A DNA stretch of 37,380 bases. Origin: Clostridia bacterium. GTDB lineage: Bacteria; Bacillota; Clostridia; Oscillospirales; CAG-272. This document shows, in pieces, positions 7,156 to 15,487 of this stretch (its first letter is position 1; each line of letters opens with the position of its first letter). Both the position numbers and the translations under genes were made by a program. The notes under the pieces were generated by a model. It made no database searches. It was not told where the DNA came from and saw nothing but the letters and a program-made list of their open reading frames with translations. The stretch covers positions 1-37,380 of the forward strand of contig JAFUPC010000078.1 in assembly GCA_017481495.1 (NCBI GenBank), given 5' to 3'.

Positions 7156-7257
7156 ATGAGCAAAGGCGTTCATTCTCTGGGAGGATTTCTCTCTTGGGAA
7201 GAATGCCTTTTTCTTTATTCTATGATTGTGATGATAGGAGCAGAATTGTTATGCTGA
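7156..7257 (+). CDS. Possible leaderless 33-aa leader peptide before dapF
   Basis: ATG 7156 falls where transcription should begin, 6 nt after the -10 box. It opens a 33-codon frame starting MSKGVHSLGGFLSWEE and ending at TGA 7255-7257, which overlaps the dapF ATG (7251) so that translation could be coupled. The frame spans the terminator-like hairpin at 7162. No lysine run is present, so a classical lysine leader peptide is not indicated. It may be chance; there is no Shine-Dalgarno sequence, and a leaderless start would be required. Confidence 0.3.
   Translation: MSKGVHSLGGFLSWEECLFLYSMIVMIGAELLC
7162..7212 (+). promoter_or_regulatory. Terminator-like hairpin in the dapF leader (possible attenuator)
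   Basis: AAAGGCGTTC (7162-7171) pairs with GAATGCCTTT (7201-7210), ten pairs with one G-U, and runs directly into TTTTTCTTT. The loop contains GGGAGG, a Shine-Dalgarno-like sequence. The structure lies between a consensus promoter and dapF, so the promoter's transcripts must pass it. That is the layout of transcription attenuation. No known riboswitch core is recognisable in about 95 nt of leader. Confidence 0.55.
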
Positions 7258-8123
7258 AACTTCCGTTTACCAAAATGCAGGGCGCAGGAAACGATTATAT
7301 TTATGTCAACTGTATGCACTTTACGCTGTCCCATCCGGAGAGGCTGTCGCAGATGATGTCCGCACGCCGGTTCGCGGTCGGCTCGGACGGACTTGTGCTC
7401 ATCTGTCCCTCTGCTGTGGCGGATGCGAAGATGCGGATGTTCAATACCGACGGCAGTGAGGGGAAAATGTGCGGAAATGCCATCCGCTGTATCGGCAAAT
7501 ATCTCTATGACAACCGTCTTGTGACAAAGGAGATCATCACCATCGAAACGCTGTCCGGTATCCGCACATTGAAGCTGGAAACCGGAAAATACGGTCTTGT
7601 CGAAGCCGTCACCGTCGATATGGGATGCGCGGAGTTTACACCGGGCTATATTCCCGTTATTTTGCAGGACGAGATGATCAACGAGCCGATGGAAGTCGCC
7701 GGAAAGACATGGAGCGCGACCGCGGTCTCGATGGGCAATCCGCACTGTGTCGTGTTTTCCTGTGACGGGAAGTCACTCGACCCCGACACTCTGCCGCTGG
7801 AGGAGATCGGCCCGGTGTTTGAGTCGCATCCCCTGTTCCCGGAACGGGTCAACACGGAATTTGTCTCTGTCATCACTCCCACACACCTGAAAATGCGTGT
7901 CTGGGAACGCGGAAGCGGGGAAACGCTTGCCTGCGGAACCGGTGCGTGTGCCGTCGCGGCGGCGGCAGTGAAGAACGGTATTTCACCATGCAACACCCCC
8001 ATTACCGTCTCCCTGCGCGGCGGAGACCTGACCCTGTGGTGCTCCGAGGATTACAAGATGACGATGAAAGGCGGCGCGGTCAAGGTCTACGACGGGGTCT
8101 TTGAATACGAGGAAATCACCTGA
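7251..8123 (+). CDS. dapF: Diaminopimelate epimerase
   Basis: Interconverts LL- and meso-diaminopimelate, the last step before meso-DAP enters lysine or peptidoglycan synthesis in the cytoplasm. The 290-residue product starts MLKLPFTKMQGAGND, the family's FxKMxGxGND opening. Both catalytic cysteines of this two-base, cofactor-free racemase are present: C74 in GKMCGNAIRC and C228 in ETLACGTGAC. I start at ATG 7251 with AGGAG 10 nt upstream. A TTG at 7194 with GGGAGG before it would add 19 residues, but these do not resemble the family. The gene stands alone between its own promoter and that of the next gene. A hairpin with a T run in its leader suggests regulation by attenuation. Confidence 0.96.
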   Translation: MLKLPFTKMQGAGNDYIYVNCMHFTLSHPERLSQMMSARRFAVGSDGLVLICPSAVADAKMRMFNTDGSEGKMCGNAIRCIGKYLYDNRLVTKEIITIETLSGIRTLKLETGKYGLVEAVTVDMGCAEFTPGYIPVILQDEMINEPMEVAGKTWSATAVSMGNPHCVVFSCDGKSLDPDTLPLEEIGPVFESHPLFPERVNTEFVSVITPTHLKMRVWERGSGETLACGTGACAVAAAAVKNGISPCNTPITVSLRGGDLTLWCSEDYKMTMKGGAVKVYDGVFEYEEIT

Positions 8124-8128
8124 AAGGC

Positions 8129-8157
8129 TTGCATTTTCCTCCGGAATATGATATACT
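8129..8157 (+). promoter_or_regulatory. Sigma-70 promoter of the beta-helix gene
   Basis: TTGCAT (8129-8134), 17 nt, TATACT (8152-8157), 35 nt before the start codon and directly after the dapF stop. No terminator separates dapF from it, so read-through is possible. Confidence 0.7.
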
Positions 8158-8192
8158 TGATAACAGAATATGCATCATAGGAGGATTCTGTT

Positions 8193-10229
8193 ATGAGCAA
8201 AACAATTATCGTTCTGCACACAGATGCAGACGGTCTGTCCCGGTGCCGGGAAGAGATACGGGCGTATCTGACCGCAGAGAACGCGCCCGGGGAGATCGAG
8301 GTCGTGCTTGCCGACGGCATCTACCGTCCCGAGGATTTTGTGTTTGAAGCTGGGGATTGTTCTCCCCATACGCACATCACCTATCGGTCGGAACACGCGG
8401 GCGGGGTCATTCTCCGCGGCGGCGTGCAGATCGGGCGGGAGCATTGGATGACCCCGGATGCGGATATGGCGGGACGCTTTTCCGCCGATGCCCTGCCAAA
8501 TATCCGGATGCTGTCTCTCGCCGCGCTCGGACTTGGACGGGACGACTGGGGAGAAGAAATTCCCATCGGTGCCTATCACACGGCACACAAATACGATAAC
8601 GCGCCCACAGGATGCGGCAGTGAATTTTTCACGGGCGGAAAGCGCATGACAAAGGCGCGGTATCCCAATGCGGGGACGTTTGCGAAGCTGTCTGCCGTGG
8701 CGGATGTGGGCGACGTGCGCGAATTTCCGGAACAGAATTATTTCTTTGACTGGGACAATCGCCGCAATCACCGCGGCGGAACGTATATCATTGACCGGGA
8801 AACGAACCGCAGGGTTGCTTCCTGGAAGGACAGCTCCACGGCGTGGATGTTCGGCTATTTCTACCACGACTGGGCGGATTCGTCCACACCGGTCACGTTC
8901 AATACCGAAAACCGTCTAGTGTTCCCCGCATATGTTTCGCGTTTTGCCGCAAAGGCAGGTGCCAATTATTACTTTTACAATATTCCGGAGGAACTGGACA
9001 CAGAGGGCGAATGGTATCTTGACCGGGAGACCGGAAACGTCTATTTCTGGCCGTATGCGGGTGCGGAAACGGCGGAATTTACGTTCCGCGACATCCCATT
9101 GCTTGACTGCCGTGACACTTGCAATATGACCTTTTCCGGGTTTGTCCTTGAGGGAACGATGGGCGATGCCGTTGTCTGCACGGGGTGTGACATGACCTTT
9201 GATGCGCTCTGTATCAGGAATATCGCCGGGACTGCCGTGCGCATCATGGGAAGCCGCAATACCGTGTGCCGCTGTGACATCAGCCGTACAGGAAAAGGCG
9301 GTATCTATGTCACGGGCGGCGACCGGCGGTCGCTGACACCCGGCGAAAACCGCGTGACGGAGAATTATATCCACGATTATGCCGAAATCTATCTGACCTA
9401 TCAGGGCGGCATCAGCCTGCAGGGGGTCGGGAACATTGCCGATCATAATGAGATCTGCCGCGCGCCGCACACCGCGATCTTTTACGGCGGGAACGAGCAT
9501 CTCATCGAATACAACGACATTTATGATGTGGTAATGCTGTCGTCGGATGCAGGCGCGATTTATTCCGGCTTTGACTGGGCAGGGAACGGCACGGTCATCC
9601 GGTATAACCGTTTACGGAACATCGGCGGCGAGGGCTTTGTGCCGGACGGCATCTACTGGGACGACGGTCTGTCGGGGCAGACGGCATACGGCAACATTTT
9701 CATCAATGTAAAGAAGCACAGCATGATGGTCGGCGGCGGCAGGGACTGCGTGGTCGAAAATAACATCATCATTGACGCGGGCATTTCTGCCATTCAGTAC
9801 GACGACCGCAACCGCGACGGTTTTGTGCATGACGGCTGGGCGCGTGCCGCGGTCAATACACCGGATGCGCCGCACTGGCAGCATCTTGCCGCTGTTCCGT
9901 TCCGGGACGAGCCGTGGAAAACGAAATATCCGCATCTTGCCGCCATAAAAACATCGTTTGAAACAGACCCCGATGACCCGGATTTTCCCATCAATCCGGC
10001 ATATTCCAGCGTAAAGAACAACGTCATCATCTCCCCGCGCGGAAAGCGGTATCAGATCGCGGAATCGGTATACACCTATTCCGACATCGGCGAAAATCCG
10101 GTCTATGATACCCGCGCGGATGCGGGATGGGATGAGGATGTCGGCAATCTGTCGCCGGTCAGTCCCGTGTACCGCGATCTGCCGGAATTTACGATAATCC
10201 CGGTCAAAAAAATCGGACGCAGCAAATAA
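8193..10229 (+). CDS. Right-handed beta-helix glycosidase-like protein (GH141-like)
   Basis: A 678-residue protein without signal peptide. From about residue 330 to 560 it shows the short-turn repeats of a right-handed parallel beta-helix, with pieces such as NRVTENYIHDY, NIADHNEICRAPHTAIFYGG, LIEYNDIYDV and VVENNIIIDAG. Conserved acidic spots include SSDAGAIYSG and GIYWDDGLSG. The domain order (N-terminal strand region, beta-sandwich insert with YLDRETGNVYFWPY, then helix) is that of GH141, a family with alpha-L-fucosidase and xylanase members acting on pectin and xylan. The exact activity is uncertain; the GH78 neighbours favour pectic side chains. AGGAGG precedes the ATG. A cytoplasmic location is predicted, so the substrate should be a short imported oligosaccharide. 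Confidence 0.7.
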   Translation: MSKTIIVLHTDADGLSRCREEIRAYLTAENAPGEIEVVLADGIYRPEDFVFEAGDCSPHTHITYRSEHAGGVILRGGVQIGREHWMTPDADMAGRFSADALPNIRMLSLAALGLGRDDWGEEIPIGAYHTAHKYDNAPTGCGSEFFTGGKRMTKARYPNAGTFAKLSAVADVGDVREFPEQNYFFDWDNRRNHRGGTYIIDRETNRRVASWKDSSTAWMFGYFYHDWADSSTPVTFNTENRLVFPAYVSRFAAKAGANYYFYNIPEELDTEGEWYLDRETGNVYFWPYAGAETAEFTFRDIPLLDCRDTCNMTFSGFVLEGTMGDAVVCTGCDMTFDALCIRNIAGTAVRIMGSRNTVCRCDISRTGKGGIYVTGGDRRSLTPGENRVTENYIHDYAEIYLTYQGGISLQGVGNIADHNEICRAPHTAIFYGGNEHLIEYNDIYDVVMLSSDAGAIYSGFDWAGNGTVIRYNRLRNIGGEGFVPDGIYWDDGLSGQTAYGNIFINVKKHSMMVGGGRDCVVENNIIIDAGISAIQYDDRNRDGFVHDGWARAAVNTPDAPHWQHLAAVPFRDEPWKTKYPHLAAIKTSFETDPDDPDFPINPAYSSVKNNVIISPRGKRYQIAESVYTYSDIGENPVYDTRADAGWDEDVGNLSPVSPVYRDLPEFTIIPVKKIGRSK

Positions 10230-10247
10230 GAAACAAAAGTATAAAAC

Positions 10248-10277
10248 AATGCCGCAGAGAACAGAACCTGCGGCATT
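10248..10277. terminator. Bidirectional terminator between convergent genes
   Basis: A perfect 10-bp stem, AATGCCGCAG (10248-10257) with CTGCGGCATT (10268-10277), and a 10-nt loop. T-rich flanks lie on both sides (TTTTATACTTTTG on the minus strand, ATATTTTGG on the plus strand). It serves the beta-helix gene and the convergent Na/Pi cotransporter. Confidence 0.8.
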
Positions 10278-10291
10278 ATGATATTTTGGAA

Positions 10292-12067
10292 TTATACAGA
10301 ATACTTTTCCGCGTATGCGGCGTACTTCTTCTTGAAATCCGCGTCGCTGTACTTCATTTCGTTGAGGTACTTGTGCGTGTCGAACGAGGAGTGCTTGGCT
10401 TCGATGACCGCGACTGCGATGTTCGAGCAGTGGTCGGAAATACGTTCGTAGTTTGTAAGAATGTCGGAGAGAACGAATCCGGCTTCAATGGTACATTGAC
10501 CGCGTTGGAGACGTGCGATGTGACCCGTACGGATAGAAGCGATGAGGCGGTCGATGACCTGTTCCAGCGGTTCCACTTCGGCGGCAAGCACAGGGTCGTC
10601 GTTGATATAGGCGTTCATCGTGTTTTCCAGAATCTCGTCCAGGGCGGCGGAAACATTTTTCAGCTCTGCCGTCGCATCCGGCGTGAAGGACATACGCTTT
10701 TCGGAAATTTCCTTTGCGGCTTTGGCAAGATTCAGCGCATGGTCGCCCAGTCGCTCAAAGTCACCGATGACATGGAGCAGCTTCGTGACGACCTGGGCAT
10801 CGGCTTCCGACAGTGCCTGTGCGGAAAGCTTGACAAGATATGTGCCGAGCTTGTCCTCAAAGACGTCGGTCTCATCTTCGGTATTCTTGATGATGTCGAG
10901 ATCGACCGCGATGTCGGCGGTATTGTCGGTTTCGATGGTGCCAAGTGTAGAAATGGCGAGGTCAACACTTGCATGGGAAAGCTCTGCCATCCGGTTGGTG
11001 GCATTATCGCACGCAGTCAGTGCGGAGGTTGGGGTGATGAGCAGACGCTCGTCGAGGAACAGAATCTCCTCCGTCGTTTCGGTGTGGACTTCCTTTTCAG
11101 GAATGACCTTTTCTGCGATGACGATGAGAATCTTCCGGACAGGCATCAGAATCAGCGTTGTTGCGAAGTTGAAAATGGTATGGATGAGTGCGATGCCGAA
11201 CGCCGTGACCGGTTCGTCAAGAATGGCAGGGGAAACCAGATATTTGATAAGGCAGAAGACCGTCAGCCAGACGGCAGTGCCGAGGAGATTGATGGTAAGA
11301 TGGATGATACCGACACGCTTTGCCTTGGTATTTGCACCGATGGAGGAAAGCAGCGCCGTGATACAGGTACCAATGTTCTGACCCATGATGATCGGGATGG
11401 AAAGTCCGACCGAAATCGAGCCGGTCAGCGCCAGCGCCTGTAAAATACCGACCGAAGCGGACGAGGACTGGATAATAGCAGTGATGGCGGTACCGAGGAG
11501 AAGACCGAGCAGTGGATTTTTGAACTTGACCAGGATGTTCATGAAAAGTTCGGATTCCGCAAGCGGTTCCACAGCATCGCTCATCAGGGACATACCGGAG
11601 ATCAGAACTGCAAAGCCGATGAAAATCGTGCCGGTCGTCTGCTTGCGGTCGCTTTTGCAGACCATGCGCAGGATGATGCCGATGAATGCGAGGATCGGTG
11701 CGAAGTTCGCGGGCTTCATCATCTTGACAAGGAAAGTGTCGCTTTCCAGTCCCGCAAGACCGAAAATCCACGAGGTGATGGTGGTACCGATGTTAGCGCC
11801 GAAAATGACTTCCAGGGTCTGCGACAGCTGCATGATGCCGGAGTTGACAAGACCGACGAGCATGACGGTTGTGGCGGAAGAGGACTGAATTGCCATTGTG
11901 ATGGCGGTACCGAGCAAAAGACCGCGCCAGGGGTTTGCTGTCATGCGCTGGAGGAGAGATTCAAGCTTGGAACCAGCGAGCTTTTCCAGGTTGTCCGACA
12001 TGACGTTCATACCGAATAAAAAGAATGTCAGACCGCCCAGAAAGGAGATCACGGAAAAAATATCCAT
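10292..12067 (-). CDS. Na/Pi cotransporter family protein with PhoU-like tail
   Basis: A 591-residue membrane protein predicted to move phosphate with sodium. Two inverted NptA/PF02690 repeats carry the hallmark QSSSAT (61-66) and QSSSAS (200-205), each in a run of hydrophobic segments. About ten membrane segments end near residue 310. The C-terminal 240 residues are helical, with PhoU-like sequence including DFERLGDHALNLAK and YERISDHCSNIA; PhoU domains bind metal and regulate phosphate uptake. The usual length of this bacterial subfamily is 540-600. AGGAGC precedes the ATG. The promoter at 12122 carries PhoB/PhoP-like boxes, which fits a phosphate-scavenging role. Some homologues may export phosphate, so direction is not certain. 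Confidence 0.92.
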   Translation of the reverse strand: MDIFSVISFLGGLTFFLFGMNVMSDNLEKLAGSKLESLLQRMTANPWRGLLLGTAITMAIQSSSATTVMLVGLVNSGIMQLSQTLEVIFGANIGTTITSWIFGLAGLESDTFLVKMMKPANFAPILAFIGIILRMVCKSDRKQTTGTIFIGFAVLISGMSLMSDAVEPLAESELFMNILVKFKNPLLGLLLGTAITAIIQSSSASVGILQALALTGSISVGLSIPIIMGQNIGTCITALLSSIGANTKAKRVGIIHLTINLLGTAVWLTVFCLIKYLVSPAILDEPVTAFGIALIHTIFNFATTLILMPVRKILIVIAEKVIPEKEVHTETTEEILFLDERLLITPTSALTACDNATNRMAELSHASVDLAISTLGTIETDNTADIAVDLDIIKNTEDETDVFEDKLGTYLVKLSAQALSEADAQVVTKLLHVIGDFERLGDHALNLAKAAKEISEKRMSFTPDATAELKNVSAALDEILENTMNAYINDDPVLAAEVEPLEQVIDRLIASIRTGHIARLQRGQCTIEAGFVLSDILTNYERISDHCSNIAVAVIEAKHSSFDTHKYLNEMKYSDADFKKKYAAYAEKYSV

Positions 12068-12121
12068 ATCAGAGGTGCTCCTTTTTCATTGATTATATTA
12101 TTATTTTTTACATACACATTC

Positions 12122-12176
12122 AGTATACCATATCCATGTAAATTCTGCCACGAACAAAATGTAAAGATTATGTAAA
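12122..12176 (-). promoter_or_regulatory. Pho-box promoter of the Na/Pi cotransporter
   Basis: On the minus strand TTTACA (12176-12171) and TTTACA (12165-12160) are 11 bp apart. TTCGTG (12154-12149) follows in phase, and a further TTTACA (12142-12137) comes after 12 bp. Nine nt ending in GG lead to TATACT (12127-12122). No TTGACA is present. Repeated TTTACA at helical spacing in front of a phosphate transporter is what a PhoP/PhoB target should look like, and it anchors the reading of the boxes at 481 and 1210. Confidence 0.75.
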
Positions 12177-12218
12177 ATGGTCGGGAATGCCGTCGGATAG
12201 TAATCCCGTCGGACAGGA

Positions 12219-13298
12219 TTACCGCGCGGAATGCCGAACGGCGGTCCCGTTCTCCGAGGAACGGATGATTTCATCCAGTTCCAGCATATCCTCATATCCG
12301 TCTGCTACCGTCGCACAGAGACCGTGCTCATCGCCGCGCAGGCGGTCAAGGAAGCACTGCATCTGATCGACAAAATATTGTTCCGGGATCTCCATCCGTC
12401 GGAACGTGTGCGTACCCTCATCCGCTCCTTCACAAATGCAGAGGAAATCGTCGTCTTCCAGTTCATAAACAAGCGCGCCCCGGTCACCGTAAATCTCAAT
12501 ATGCTGGAAATTGCCGCGCCCGAAGGCGTTGCGGGAGATCTCAAACGAAGCCGCAATGCCGCTTTGTGTCCCAGCAAAATAATGCGCGTAATCGTCCACA
12601 TCGACCGTCTCCCGAGCACCATTCTTTGCGGGGTCAGCGGAACGGCGTTCGGTCATGAATGTCCCGTTCTGCGCCGTGAAAAGGGTGTATTCGTCCGCAG
12701 TAAGGAAGCGTACAAGGTCGAGCATATGGGAGCCGAGGTCGGCGAGCGTGCCGGAACCGCTTGCGGCGCGGTCAAAGCGCCAGACACGCGGGCAGTCCTT
12801 TTCCGGATTACCCCAGCCCTGTAAATAACGGACATACACATGGCGGATTTTCCCGATGCGGCCGGCAGCGATGAGGTCGCGCGCATACCGTGCCGCCTTT
12901 TTGAACCGGTAGGAAAAACACACCATGTTGGGGATGCCGGTTTCATTGACCGCATCCAGAAGCGGCTTTGCGCTCGATGCATCCACGGACAGCGGCTTTT
13001 CGCAAGCGAACGGAATGCCGTTTTTCACCGCTTCCAGCGCTACGGGAACGTGGACATTGTTCGGTGTGCAGATGGAGACCGCATCCACAAGTCCGGAGGA
13101 CAGCAGGTCGCGGTAATCGGTAAAGCAGACGTCGGGGGAAAGCCCATAATCCCGCTGTGCGGCGGCAAGGCGCGTTTCATTGGGGTCACAGACGGCGGCA
13201 AGCACGGCATCGGGGGAGCGGAGAATGCCCGGGATGTGAACGCCGCGGGCGATATTGCCAAGTCCAATGATACCGTAACGGATGGGGTTGTTGTTCAT
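12219..13298 (-). CDS. Gfo/Idh/MocA family oxidoreductase
   Basis: A 359-residue NAD(P)-dependent dehydrogenase, probably acting on a sugar or inositol in the cytoplasm. An N-terminal Rossmann fold opens with GIIGLGNIARG (residues 9-19). The family's EKP motif with the catalytic Lys is at 100-102 (CEKPLSVD). The C-terminal alpha/beta domain has the usual GSGTLADLGSHMLDL stretch before the His-containing helix. I use ATG 13298: GAAAGGATG lies about 11 nt upstream, whereas the ATG at 13310 sits inside that Shine-Dalgarno sequence. Substrate cannot be read from the sequence; the glycosidase-rich surroundings suggest a monosaccharide. It is divergent from htpG, with separate promoters. Confidence 0.92.
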   Translation of the reverse strand: MNNNPIRYGIIGLGNIARGVHIPGILRSPDAVLAAVCDPNETRLAAAQRDYGLSPDVCFTDYRDLLSSGLVDAVSICTPNNVHVPVALEAVKNGIPFACEKPLSVDASSAKPLLDAVNETGIPNMVCFSYRFKKAARYARDLIAAGRIGKIRHVYVRYLQGWGNPEKDCPRVWRFDRAASGSGTLADLGSHMLDLVRFLTADEYTLFTAQNGTFMTERRSADPAKNGARETVDVDDYAHYFAGTQSGIAASFEISRNAFGRGNFQHIEIYGDRGALVYELEDDDFLCICEGADEGTHTFRRMEIPEQYFVDQMQCFLDRLRGDEHGLCATVADGYEDMLELDEIIRSSENGTAVRHSAR

Positions 13299-13339
13299 AT
13301 GTGGATTCATCCTTTCTGAGTCGGAATTTTCTTATTTCT

Positions 13340-13368
13340 ATTATACATGATTTCCGGAAAAAATGCAA
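13340..13368 (-). promoter_or_regulatory. Sigma-70 promoter of the oxidoreductase gene
   Basis: On the minus strand TTGCAT (13368-13363), 17 nt, TATAAT (13345-13340). Confidence 0.75.
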
Positions 13369-13470
13369 TGGGGGCGCGGGAATTTCTCTGGATTTTTTGC
13401 GGAGAAACATCAAAAATCGCCGATTTTTTGAACAAATATCACCGAATTTATAAATATTTTCATAGAGTGC

Positions 13471-13498
13471 TTGACTTTCCCCGGAATTGTGGTATAAT
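13471..13498 (+). promoter_or_regulatory. Sigma-70 promoter of htpG
   Basis: TTGACT (13471-13476), 16 nt, TATAAT (13493-13498), followed 3 nt later by the CIRCE operator, which would cover the transcription start. Confidence 0.85.
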
Positions 13499-13501
13499 AT
13501 A

Positions 13502-13528
13502 TTAGCACTCAAATAATACGAGTGCTAA
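13502..13528 (+). promoter_or_regulatory. CIRCE operator (HrcA binding site)
   Basis: TTAGCACTC (13502-13510), nine bases, GAGTGCTAA (13520-13528): a perfect 9-9-9 inverted repeat identical to the CIRCE consensus. HrcA repressor bound here would block the promoter just upstream and release it on heat or protein-folding stress. CIRCE usually precedes groESL or hrcA-dnaK; in Bacillus subtilis htpG is not under CIRCE. Confidence 0.95.
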
Positions 13529-13581
13529 TCCCGCACAACATATGCAAAAAATAGATAAGTGATATAGAAAGGAAATCCATT

Positions 13582-15483
13582 ATGGAAAAGAAACAATTCA
13601 GAACCGAATCTCAGAAACTGCTTGATATGATGATCAACTCCATTTACACGCACAAGGAGATCTTCCTGCGTGAGCTGATTTCCAACGCCAGCGATGCGCT
13701 GGACAAGCTGTATTATAAATCACTTACTGACGACACCGTGACGCTTGCCCGCGGCGACTACGAAATCCGCCTTGACACGGACAGGGACGCCCGCACCGTC
13801 CGTATCTCCGACAACGGTATCGGTATGACCGAAGAAGAGCTGGAAAACAATCTCGGCACCATCGCAAAGTCCGGTTCCTACGACTTCAAGCACGACAACG
13901 AACAGAAAGAAGAGGTTGACATCATCGGTCAGTTCGGTGTCGGCTTCTATTCCGCATTCATGGTCGCGGACAAAATCACCGTCGTTTCCCGCGCGTTCGG
14001 TGCGGATACCGCATACAAGTGGGAATCCGAGGGCGTGGACGGCTACACCATCGAGCCGTGCGAAAAAGAGACCGCCGGCACAGACATCCTGCTCCACCTG
14101 CGCGAGGATACCGAGGAAGAAAAGTATTCCGAATATCTCGATTCCTGGAAGATCAAAAATCTCGTCAAGAAGTATTCCGACTATATCCGTTACCCCATCA
14201 AGATGGACATCACGACCGAAAAGCTGAAAGAGGGCGTTGACCCGTCGTCGGATGCGGAAGACAAGTACGAAAGCGTCACCGAGACCGAAACGCTGAACTC
14301 AATGGTTCCGCTGTGGAAGAAGCGCGCGCAGGACATCACCGAGGAAGAATATGCCGCATTCTACCGCGACAAGTTTTACGACTTTGAAGCGCCCGCAAAG
14401 ACGATTCACTTCAAGTCCGAGGGTACGGCGACCTTTGATGCGATGCTGTTCATTCCGCAGAAAGCGCCGTTCAACTACTACACCAAGGACTACGAAAAGG
14501 GTCTGCAGCTGTATTCCTCCGGTGTTCTGATCATGGAAAAGTGTGCGGATCTTCTGCCGGACTATTTCAGTTTCGTGCGCGGTCTGGTCGATTCCGCTGA
14601 CCTGTCGTTGAACATTTCCCGTGAAATGCTCCAGCATGACCATCAGCTCAAGGTCATCGCCAAGGCGATCGAAAAGAAGATCAAGAACGAGCTTGCAAAG
14701 ATGCTGGAAGCCGACCGCGAAAAGTACGAAGCGTTCTGGCAGGCATTCGGTATGCAGATGAAGTTCGGTCTGTATTCCGACTACGGAATGCACAAGGATG
14801 TCTTGCAGGATCTCGTCATGTTCACATCGTCGAACGAAAAGAAGCTCACCACGCTGAAAGAATACGTTTCCCATATGAAAGAGGAACAGAAGTCCATCTA
14901 CTATGCGTGCGGCGAGACAAACGACAAGATCGAAATGCTCCCGCAGTGTGAAACGGTCACTTCCAAGGGCTACGAAGTGCTTTATCTGACCGACGACATT
15001 GACGAATTTGCGTTGAAGATGCTTGCAAAGTACGACGAAAAGACGTTTGTCAACGTATGCGCGGAAGACCTTGACATTTCCACCGAGGAAGAAAAGGAAG
15101 CCGTCAAGGCGGAAAACGAGGGTGCGGCGGATATGCTTTCCGCGATGAAGGAAGCACTCGGTGACAGCGTTTCCGCGGTGCGGTTCACCAATACGCTCAA
15201 AAATCACCCGGTCTGCCTGACAAGCGAGGGCGGTCTGTCCGTCGGCATGGAGCAGGTGCTCAACCGGATGCCCAGCGGTGAGGAAAACGTCAAGGCGCAG
15301 ATCGTCCTTGAAATCAACGCCGACCACGCGATCGCCGCAAAACTGAAAGCACTGTGGGAAGAGGACAAGGAAAAGCTTTCCTCTTATGCAAAGATCCTGT
15401 ACGCGCAGGCGCGGCTCATCGGCGGTATGTCGATCGAGAATCCCGCAGAGCTGTCCCAGCTCGTCTGCGACCTGATGATCTGA
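13582..15483 (+). CDS. htpG: Molecular chaperone HtpG (Hsp90)
   Basis: ATP-dependent Hsp90 chaperone acting as a cytoplasmic dimer. The 633-residue length is normal. The N-terminal GHKL ATPase shows ELISNASDALDK (31-42), DNGIGM with the nucleotide-binding Asp, and GQFGVGFYSAFMVAD. The middle domain includes the catalytic-loop arginine region SREMLQ, with LNISREMLQHDH intact. The C-terminal dimerisation domain is complete. AGAAAGGAAA precedes the ATG. The leader carries a perfect CIRCE element directly after the -10 box, so expression should be under HrcA heat-shock control. The interrupted phospholipase-C-like gene follows after 4 nt and would be co-transcribed. Confidence 0.98.
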   Translation: MEKKQFRTESQKLLDMMINSIYTHKEIFLRELISNASDALDKLYYKSLTDDTVTLARGDYEIRLDTDRDARTVRISDNGIGMTEEELENNLGTIAKSGSYDFKHDNEQKEEVDIIGQFGVGFYSAFMVADKITVVSRAFGADTAYKWESEGVDGYTIEPCEKETAGTDILLHLREDTEEEKYSEYLDSWKIKNLVKKYSDYIRYPIKMDITTEKLKEGVDPSSDAEDKYESVTETETLNSMVPLWKKRAQDITEEEYAAFYRDKFYDFEAPAKTIHFKSEGTATFDAMLFIPQKAPFNYYTKDYEKGLQLYSSGVLIMEKCADLLPDYFSFVRGLVDSADLSLNISREMLQHDHQLKVIAKAIEKKIKNELAKMLEADREKYEAFWQAFGMQMKFGLYSDYGMHKDVLQDLVMFTSSNEKKLTTLKEYVSHMKEEQKSIYYACGETNDKIEMLPQCETVTSKGYEVLYLTDDIDEFALKMLAKYDEKTFVNVCAEDLDISTEEEKEAVKAENEGAADMLSAMKEALGDSVSAVRFTNTLKNHPVCLTSEGGLSVGMEQVLNRMPSGEENVKAQIVLEINADHAIAAKLKALWEEDKEKLSSYAKILYAQARLIGGMSIENPAELSQLVCDLMI

Positions 15484-15487
15484 GACC

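Noticed and set aside
7162..7212. Reading the dapF leader as a lysine riboswitch or T-box
   Set aside because: The leader is about 95 nt, far too short for either, and no L-box or T-box core sequence is present.
7194..7250. TTG 7194 as the dapF start, with GGGAGG 9 nt upstream
   Set aside because: It would add 19 residues unlike DapF, and the ATG at 7251 gives the conserved family N terminus. The GGGAGG lies in the loop of the leader hairpin.
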